Source: an uncultured Actinomycetes bacterium
GTDB taxonomy: Bacteria > Actinomycetota > Thermoleophilia > Miltoncostaeales > Miltoncostaeaceae
Assembly (NCBI GenBank): GCA_937862675.1
Contig: CALMEC010000302.1
Coordinates: 1-8,350, forward strand
Length of the DNA: 8,350 bases
Direction of reading: 5' to 3'
The stretch's first letter is position 1. Each line of letters begins with the position of its first letter. Made by a program: the position numbers and the translations under genes. Below are positions 1 to 4,275 of the stretch, piece after piece. The notes under the pieces were generated by a model, which was not told the DNA's origin, searched no databases, and worked only from the letters and a program-made list of their open reading frames with translations.

Positions 1-295
1 TGGTTCAGCCACTCATTGTCGGAGTGCCGCCTCACCCAGAATCCCCAGCTCACCCATGCGACCCCCCACACACAACAGCCGACCCACCACCACACCTCCG
101 AATGGCCATTAGCGACAAACTTCACGGCTAAGAGACCGCCCATAGAAGTGATAGCCACTACATCGTACGGCGGCAGGTCGCCCCTCCACCCCCAGCTTAA
201 CAATGCGACCACCCACACACTCATACCCATCCACCACCACACCCCCGAATGCCCCCTAGTGAGAAAATGCACGGCTAAGAGACCGCCATAGAAGA
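1..295 (-). repeat. Two tandem diverged copies of a 147-bp unit
   Basis: Two units of about 147 bp lie head to tail. The best-conserved part is 56-140 against 203-287, with 16 mismatches in 85 positions and no gaps (about 81% identity). Anchors such as ATGCGACC (56 and 203) and the block 124-140 / 271-287 are offset by exactly 147. Similarity is weaker before 56, with an AGCCACT anchor at 7 and at 153. A faint partial third unit may follow at about 295-330. Because 147 is 49 codons and the frame is kept on the minus strand, this is best read as the DNA trace of the duplication in the membrane protein encoded here, not as a non-coding repeat. Confidence 0.75.
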
Positions 296-335
296 CGATA
301 AACGGCACACTTCGTCCCCGGAGCAGGCGGCCCAT
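1..335 (-). CDS. Polytopic membrane protein with internal 49-residue duplication, 3' end beyond window
   Basis: From an ATG at 335-333 the minus strand stays open through 111 codons to the left edge, so the C-terminus is missing. I do not recognise the family. Four hydrophobic stretches are visible, at about residues 10-26, 32-50, 58-75 and 81-101, which suggests four membrane helices and insertion in the cytoplasmic membrane. Residues 17-50 and 66-99 are copies of each other (22 of 34 identical by hand): each starts GGLLAV, has GHS, then VWWW and a SWG near the end. The copies are exactly 49 codons apart. An in-frame TGA lies at 416-414, which limits upstream starts; ATG 335 is preferred over a GTG at 410 because the latter adds only polar sequence. 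No strong ribosome site is seen. It lies 257 nt downstream of the RHS fragment on the same strand. An immunity role for the RHS protein would be pure speculation. Confidence 0.6.
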   Translation of the reverse strand, partial: MGRLLRGRSVPFIVFYGGLLAVHFLTRGHSGVWWWMGMSVWVVALLSWGWRGDLPPYDVVAITSMGGLLAVKFVANGHSEVWWWVGCCVWGVAWVSWGFWVRRHSDNEWLN

Positions 336-592
336 CTCAGTACCACGTCCGCTCGTGCGGAGCCAGCACGAGCTGTGGAGACGGCGGCAGGACTGTCGCC
401 CCAGGGCCACCCGTCATCATCGGCCCTCCACGACCCGCCACCACAGATGGCATCCTGTAGGACTCTCCGCGACTCTTCATCACTAGAGTACCCAATGCTC
501 CGAGGCCAAAGAGCCAGCCGCAATCCTCCAGGCCGGTACTGCGCCGCCGACCGGAGCCGTCGCGTAACCAACGATCGCCTCAGCCGCACACA

Positions 593-1501
593 TTATGATT
601 TTTCCTGGTTCTTCCATGCCCACTTACCAGCCTTCTTGCCGGCCTTCTTCACACCATTGCCCATGCACGTATAGAAGTCGCATTCACCCGTAAGGTCGTA
701 CCCGTCGACGGGATCCTGGCTGGCGTACTCGTAGTTGTTGGGGTTTCCGCCGTCGATGGGGTCGACGGACAGGAAACGGCCGCGGGTCGGATCGTACGGC
801 CAGGCGCCCATGTGGACGAGGTTGGCGCTGATGTCGGTCTTCTTGTGCCCCGCACCGGTCCACGCTTCATCGGTGCCGTTCGTATAGGAGGCGACATCCT
901 GGTTGCCGAACGGGTCGTAGCTTTTGACAAGTCCCGTTCGTGCGCCGGTACTGTCGGCCGTGGCGGTGCTGTCACCGTGACCGTTGAAGTACGGGAACGT
1001 CACAACAGACCCTGCTGTGGGTGGGCCGTGGTAGGTGGCTACCGCGCCGACCGGTCCGTCGATGTTCGTTGTCGTGATCGTGGTGCCGTCGTCGTTGAGG
1101 ACGAAGACGGGGCTGCCGCCGGCGTAGCTGTGCCGGGTGGTCGTGGCATCGTTGCCGTTGGCGCGGCGTTGCTGCAGTTTGCCGGCGGGATCGAGCGTGT
1201 TGACGACGGTGGTCGTACCAAACGTGCCGCCGGTCCAGCGGTCGTGCCCGTCCCAGCTCATGGTCCGCCCGACCGACCCAGCCTGCGTGGTCACACGGCC
1301 GTCCCCGTTGTCGTCGAACGTGGTGGTCTTGCCGTCCACGGTCATCGTTGTGAGCTCATCGAGGCCGGGGCTGTTCGCCGCTGTTCGGTCGTACGTGTCG
1401 GTCGCGACGGTCGTCGTGGGGCCACCCGATGGCGTTTCGGTGATCTGGGTGCGGTTGGCATTGTCATCGTGCACGTAGGCGCGAATGCCGGCACTCGTCA
1501 A
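593..1501 (-). CDS. RHS/YD-repeat protein, C-terminal core fragment without N-terminal region
   Basis: This encodes the C-terminal end of an RHS (rearrangement hot spot) protein; full-length members are usually over 1000 residues, delivering a C-terminal toxin or acting as a shell-like wall protein. From a TTG at 1501 it is 302 residues. YD-repeat-like signatures are visible (YVHDDNANRT at 9-18, FDDNGDGRV at 62-70, YDPFGN at 195-200). The RHS-associated core follows at about 216-273, with YDPTRGRFLSVDP and a closing DPVDGYDLTGE. After the core only about 29 residues remain, a Lys/Gly-rich tail (GVKKAGKKAGKWAWK) with no recognisable toxin. RHS-like sequence also extends upstream of the TTG in the same frame (DPRGELLTSAG), inside the 3' end of the luxR gene, where it stops. 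The TTG overlaps the luxR TGA (TTGA), so coupled translation is possible, but an inactive remnant is at least as likely. It is less GC-rich than the right arm. Confidence 0.75.
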   Translation of the reverse strand: MTSAGIRAYVHDDNANRTQITETPSGGPTTTVATDTYDRTAANSPGLDELTTMTVDGKTTTFDDNGDGRVTTQAGSVGRTMSWDGHDRWTGGTFGTTTVVNTLDPAGKLQQRRANGNDATTTRHSYAGGSPVFVLNDDGTTITTTNIDGPVGAVATYHGPPTAGSVVTFPYFNGHGDSTATADSTGARTGLVKSYDPFGNQDVASYTNGTDEAWTGAGHKKTDISANLVHMGAWPYDPTRGRFLSVDPIDGGNPNNYEYASQDPVDGYDLTGECDFYTCMGNGVKKAGKKAGKWAWKNQEKS

Positions 1502-2151
1502 GAGCTCGCCCCGAGGATCGGGCGACCCGAAGCATCCGATCCCAGGCCGACACCCCGGACCAGTGCGGCGAGCCCCTTACGATCGGCGACGCCGAACCGT
1601 CGGCACAGTCGCTGCACGTGGGTCTTGACGGTGCTCTCCGTGACATACAACCGATCGGCGATCTCACGGATCGGCACACCGGACTCGATCATCCGTATGA
1701 CAGCGAGCTGACGATCCGTGAGCCCGCCCTCGATACGCAGCGATTCCTGCAGGCACTGCATCGCGGCATCGTTCGCCACGGCCCGCCCGGACCGCACCTC
1801 CCGGACCACATGGTGGATCGTTTCACCATCCAGATCGTCCATGTGCACGACGGCCGACGCACCCCACCGCAGCCACCGCACCTGACGCCCGGGTTCGTCC
1901 TCCGCCACGATCACGACGACGGGCATCCGCCCGTTGACCATCCGCAGCAGCCCGATGACATCCGGCTCCGCCTGATCCGGACCGACGATGATCATGTCGT
2001 CGACGCCGCGCGACTCGGCCCGGACACGCACCATGTCGGCGACGGCACGAACGGCGTGACGATCACCCAGCCACGACGGCACGACGTCGGCCAGCGCCGA
2101 CCACCCCGTGACCAGGACGATCTCGGTGGCGTCTTGCTCGACCGACCTCAT
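1498..2151 (-). CDS. LuxR/NarL-family regulator with degenerate receiver domain
   Basis: A 217-residue DNA-binding transcription regulator. Residues about 10-125 have the size and alternating pattern of a response-regulator receiver. The phosphorylation residues are absent: the acidic pair after strand 1 is replaced by TG (15-16), the end of strand 3 reads IIVGPD so the acceptor Asp position is Gly, and the usual Lys after strand 5 is replaced in VVHMDD (101-106). Residues about 143-200 are a clear LuxR-type helix-turn-helix (LTDRQLAVIRMIESG, then EIADRLYVTESTVKTHVQRL). Phosphorylation-independent control is inferred. The ATG at 2151 fits the domain length; no clear Shine-Dalgarno is seen. 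It starts 76 nt after the hydrolase stop, a gap with an AT-rich patch at about 2177-2186. The last residues (about 210-217) lie past the HTH and seem to be encoded by RHS-derived DNA in another frame, so the native C-terminus may have been replaced. The target genes are not visible. Confidence 0.85.
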   Translation of the reverse strand: MRSVEQDATEIVLVTGWSALADVVPSWLGDRHAVRAVADMVRVRAESRGVDDMIIVGPDQAEPDVIGLLRMVNGRMPVVVIVAEDEPGRQVRWLRWGASAVVHMDDLDGETIHHVVREVRSGRAVANDAAMQCLQESLRIEGGLTDRQLAVIRMIESGVPIREIADRLYVTESTVKTHVQRLCRRFGVADRKGLAALVRGVGLGSDASGRPILGASS

Positions 2152-2227
2152 ACACCGTAATTGTCACCAAGCCCCGGAATATTTCACTTGGACGGAGACA
2201 AACGGCCGGACGCGAACGCCCGCAGGA

Positions 2228-2905
2228 TCACATCTCTCCCGCGCCCGGGGTCCGCCACAGGCGATCGACGAGGTGCTCCTCCCGTCGCCGCGGGGCTCCG
2301 CACCGACCACCGGAGGCCGCTCGGATGAAGCCCGAGCACAGACGGTGGAAGGTCCCGTATCGGCGCAGCATCCCGTGACCTCCGTTCCTGACCAGGACGA
2401 GGCTCGCCGCGGCGCCACGGTCCCGGGCCCGTCGGACGAGTTCGCACGAGAGCCCGGGATCGGTGACCGTGTCCTGTGCACCGTGCAGGACGAGCGACGT
2501 ACGACCCACCAGAGGATCGACCTCCTCTTGCCCGGACAGCCATGGAGACAGGGCGACGACCCCCTCCACCCCCGTCCGTCCTGCCGCCGCGAGCGCGACG
2601 GTTCCGCCGAGTGAATGGCCGACCAGCCAGATCGGCGCGGACGGGAACCGGCGGCCGATCTCGGAGAGCGCCCAGTCGACGTCCGCCAGAGGTCGTTCAC
2701 CGAGTCCACGGGCGCGATTGAGCAGGCGGAGCACCGCGACATCCGTGGTGCGACGTGCGATGTGGGCGGCAAGCAGACGCATCCGTACCACCGCCGGCTG
2801 CCATGCCCGTACCGGCGCCGTCCCGTCACCGTCGCCGCCGTGGATCACGAGGACCACCGCACGTGGCGGCCTCGGGAGCACCGTGATGCGGATCCGGGGT
2901 CTCAT
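2228..2905 (-). CDS. Alpha/beta-hydrolase fold protein
   Basis: A cytoplasmic serine hydrolase of 225 residues when started at the ATG at 2905 (MRPRIRITVLP). An early strand ends in VIHGGDGDG (about 20-28), the usual HGG oxyanion-loop region. The nucleophile elbow GHSLGG puts Ser at about residue 98. The acid is probably Asp145 in LVLHGAQD, and the base is His177 in NGGHG. Order and spacing match the fold (dienelactone hydrolase/esterase type). The substrate cannot be told. The frame stays open upstream to an ATG at 3103, but that stretch is Arg/Pro-rich, carries the hairpins at 3022-3057 and overlaps the preceding gene, so I reject it; an ATG at 2941 is a weaker alternative. No signal peptide is seen. 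It lies 163 nt downstream of the small membrane-protein gene, so it may have its own promoter. Confidence 0.8.
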   Translation of the reverse strand: MRPRIRITVLPRPPRAVVLVIHGGDGDGTAPVRAWQPAVVRMRLLAAHIARRTTDVAVLRLLNRARGLGERPLADVDWALSEIGRRFPSAPIWLVGHSLGGTVALAAAGRTGVEGVVALSPWLSGQEEVDPLVGRTSLVLHGAQDTVTDPGLSCELVRRARDRGAAASLVLVRNGGHGMLRRYGTFHRLCSGFIRAASGGRCGAPRRREEHLVDRLWRTPGAGEM

Positions 2906-3021
2906 TCCGAGGTCATGACGGCGACTCGTCGTCCCCGGCATGCGACGGACCGGCTCGCTCGCCGGAGCCGACGACGCCCGGTGACGTCGCACCCGTCGGA
3001 CGGGATGCGCGGACGAGGACC

Positions 3022-3057
3022 CCGGACGGATCGCCGGTCCGTCCGGCCGGCGGCCGG
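3022..3057 (-). terminator. Overlapping GC-rich hairpins, candidate terminator without T-tract
   Basis: Read on the minus strand, 11 nt after the stop codon of the small membrane protein, there are two perfect inverted repeats. One is GGCCGG/CCGGCC arms at 3052-3057 and 3043-3048 with a 3-nt loop. The other is a 9-bp stem, CCGGACGGA at 3022-3030 pairing with TCCGTCCGG at 3038-3046, with a 7-nt loop. They share 3043-3046, so they cannot both form fully. No run of T follows, which is common for terminators in high-GC actinobacteria. The rest of the gap (2906-3068) shows nothing else clear. Confidence 0.45.
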
Positions 3058-3068
3058 TCACGAACACG

Positions 3069-3317
3069 TCAGCCGGGCGAGCCCACCTGCTCGGCCGCCG
3101 CATCCGGATCCACCGGACGCGGCCCGTTGGCCCGCCGGACCATCGCCAGACCGCCGATGAACATCGCGACGCAGAAGGCGATGTTGCCCACCGCCATGAA
3201 GAGGAGCGCGGGGATGGACACGTCCCCCCGACCGCTGATCCCGGCCCCCAGCAGGAAGAGGCCCACCAAGCCGACGATGACGGCCACCACGATGAACACC
3301 CAGCCCGTGATCTTCAC
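3069..3317 (-). CDS. Small two-helix membrane protein
   Basis: An 82-residue hydrophobic protein of unknown function, not recognised as a named family. The start is GTG at 3317, which overlaps the TGA of the GntR gene (GTGA, 4 bp), so its translation is probably coupled to that gene. A longer start at 3374 would only add an Arg/Gly-rich leader translated from inside the regulator gene. There are two predicted membrane helices, at about residues 5-27 (WVFIVVAVIVGLVGLFLLG) and 35-60, joined by a short loop with GRGD. Residues RR at 61-62 follow helix 2, which by the positive-inside rule suggests both termini face the cytoplasm. The tail is short, Pro-rich and acidic. Co-expression with a regulator could mean a sensing or accessory role, but nothing in the sequence proves it. 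Confidence 0.75.
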   Translation of the reverse strand: MKITGWVFIVVAVIVGLVGLFLLGAGISGRGDVSIPALLFMAVGNIAFCVAMFIGGLAMVRRANGPRPVDPDAAAEQVGSPG

Positions 3318-4018
3318 GCCCCGCCTCCGTCCGATTGCACCCCGTCCCCCATCGCCGCCTCGACGCTGATGCACTCCGCGCGGATATGGCGGCGCATCAA
3401 CATCTCGGCCAGCTCGCCATCCCGCGCCTCGATCGCGTCGAGGATCCGGTGGTGATCGCGAAGCCCCCGCGAGAGATGCCCGGGGATCTGACGCGAACGA
3501 TAGCGGTACCGGCGCACGCGATGCGAGAGGTCGTTCATCATGAGTTCGAGCTCGTGGTTGCCACTGCCCTGGACGATCCGGAAGTGGAAGTCACGGAGGC
3601 CCTCACGGTCCGACGCTGCCGACATCCGGGCGTCGAGGTCCGCCGCATCGCCGACCAGAAGCCGCCGGATGTCCGCGATCTCGTCGGCCGACATGAGATC
3701 GGCGGCCAGGCGACACGCCATGCTCTCGAGCGCCTCGCGCACGGTGTACAGCTCGACCAGCTCACGGCGGCCCAGACCGGCGACCCGGGCGCCGACACGC
3801 GGACGGCGCTCCACCAGGCGCATCCCCTCCAGGCGCTGCAGCGCCTCACGGAGCGAACCGCGACCGATGCCCAGCCGCTGTGACAGCTCCGGCTCGGAGA
3901 GCTTGGCGCCGGGTGCCAGCTCCCCCGTGATGATCGCCTCCCGCAACCGCTCGGTGACCGCGTCGGAGAGCGATCCGCTCGGGGCCGGCATGGGCGTTCT
4001 GTCGACAATCTCAGGCAT
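3314..4018 (-). CDS. GntR-family transcription regulator, FadR subfamily with FCD ligand domain
   Basis: A dimeric DNA-binding regulator of 234 residues from the ATG at 4018. A winged helix-turn-helix spans about 16-81 (LSDAVTERLREAIITGEL, then LSEPELSQRLGIGRGSLREALQRLEG). An all-helical FCD effector domain follows at about 87-222, with conserved-looking metal/ligand residues in DFHFRIVQGSGN (His145), DHHRILDAI (His190) and RRHI (His211). FCD regulators typically bind small carboxylates or acyl derivatives. The start at 4018 leaves 16 residues before the HTH, normal for the family; an upstream ATG at 4087 would place an operator-like site inside the gene, and an ATG at 3991 leaves almost no leader. 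It is divergent from the carboxylase operon across a region with two TGTCGACA sites, so autoregulation and control of pccB-pccE-pccA are the likely roles (inferred). Ligand unknown; a propionate-related metabolite is a reasonable guess. Confidence 0.88.
   Translation of the reverse strand: MPEIVDRTPMPAPSGSLSDAVTERLREAIITGELAPGAKLSEPELSQRLGIGRGSLREALQRLEGMRLVERRPRVGARVAGLGRRELVELYTVREALESMACRLAADLMSADEIADIRRLLVGDAADLDARMSAASDREGLRDFHFRIVQGSGNHELELMMNDLSHRVRRYRYRSRQIPGHLSRGLRDHHRILDAIEARDGELAEMLMRRHIRAECISVEAAMGDGVQSDGGGA
3999..4009. promoter_or_regulatory. Operator-like site (TGTCGACA core), proximal copy
   Basis: CTGTCGACAAT at 3999-4009 contains the perfect palindrome TGTCGACA (4000-4007). 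It falls in codons 4-7 of the GntR gene if that gene starts at 4018. It is the exact reverse complement of the 11-mer at 4061-4071, with centres 63 bp apart. GT...AC palindromes are typical of GntR-family operators. Binding by the adjacent regulator is inferred. Confidence 0.55.
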
Positions 4019-4060
4019 CACCAACCAGTTTGGCGGACCGGACCGACAGAAGGCAAGTGA

Positions 4061-4071
4061 ATTGTCGACAG
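4061..4071. promoter_or_regulatory. Operator-like site (TGTCGACA core), distal copy overlapping a -35
   Basis: ATTGTCGACAG at 4061-4071, palindromic core at 4063-4070. It is the inverted partner of 3999-4009 and overlaps the proposed -35 (TCGACA, 4065-4070) of the carboxylase promoter. A regulator bound here would block RNA polymerase at that promoter. Confidence 0.6.
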
Positions 4072-4094
4072 TTTGAATCCCGACCATGTAGATT
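4065..4094 (+). promoter_or_regulatory. Candidate promoter of the carboxylase operon
   Basis: TCGACA at 4065-4070 (5 of 6 to TTGACA), an 18-nt spacer and TAGATT at 4089-4094 (4 of 6 to TATAAT) point toward pccB. The start would be near 4101, giving a leader of about 175 nt. The support is the consensus match plus overlap with an operator-like site. I saw no equally good promoter facing the GntR gene. Confidence 0.4.
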
Positions 4095-4216
4095 GCGGGA
4101 CCGATGCCGACGACGAGTCGCGCCGACGTCCAGCTCTCTCCGCGGAAGGCGACGAGAGCGACCGGACCCGCCGGGGAGCGGGCCTCGGTCGACGGGGACG
4201 GCGGCCGTGCTCTGAC

Positions 4217-4232
4217 GTGACCTCGCGGTCAC
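4217..4232 (+). promoter_or_regulatory. Perfect inverted repeat in the pccB leader
   Basis: GTGACC, a TCGC loop, then GGTCAC form a 6-bp stem with a 4-nt loop, starting 59 nt before the pccB ATG. It could be an RNA hairpin or a dyad protein site. The rest of the stretch from about 4101 to 4266 shows no convincing gene or riboswitch. Confidence 0.3.
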
Positions 4233-4266
4233 CGGCCCATCCGACGCGCCGAACCGACCCACATCC

Positions 4267-4270
4267 AAGG
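4267..4270 (+). promoter_or_regulatory. pccB ribosome binding site
   Basis: AAGG at 4267-4270 lies 5 nt before the ATG at 4276 and supports that start. Confidence 0.55.
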
Positions 4271-4275
4271 TACGC

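Noticed and set aside
16..291. Plus-strand 91-residue His/Thr/Pro-rich repeat ORF
   Set aside because: It is the antisense shadow of the minus-strand membrane protein; a 1-nt difference between the repeats ends it, while the minus frame stays open with a sensible membrane-protein pattern.
1..295. Possible CRISPR array or non-coding satellite
   Set aside because: Only two long, diverged units without conserved short repeats and unique spacers; the period is a whole number of codons in an open frame.
337..495. Small minus ORF (starts TTG 495, GTG 483 or ATG 480) ending TGA one base before the ATG of the membrane gene
   Set aside because: The spacing hints at coupling, but only 47-52 Pro/Gly-rich residues, no ribosome site and no recognisable features. 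Not supported enough to annotate; the stretch 336-592 otherwise shows nothing clear.
275..589. 104-codon minus ORF starting 3 nt after the RHS stop, as a possible immunity gene
   Set aside because: Position is suggestive, but the product is Arg/Ser/Ala-rich with no fold pattern, and it overlaps the better-supported membrane gene start. It is simply the RHS frame staying open past its stop.
812..1711. 299-codon plus-strand ORF
   Set aside because: Antisense to the RHS fragment and the luxR end; Val/Arg/Gly-rich composition typical of a shadow frame in high-GC DNA.
2159..2165. AATTGTC just upstream of luxR, equal to a half-site of the gntR operators (4060-4066)
   Set aside because: Only a 7-base half-site without the palindromic partner; expected by chance too often to claim co-regulation.
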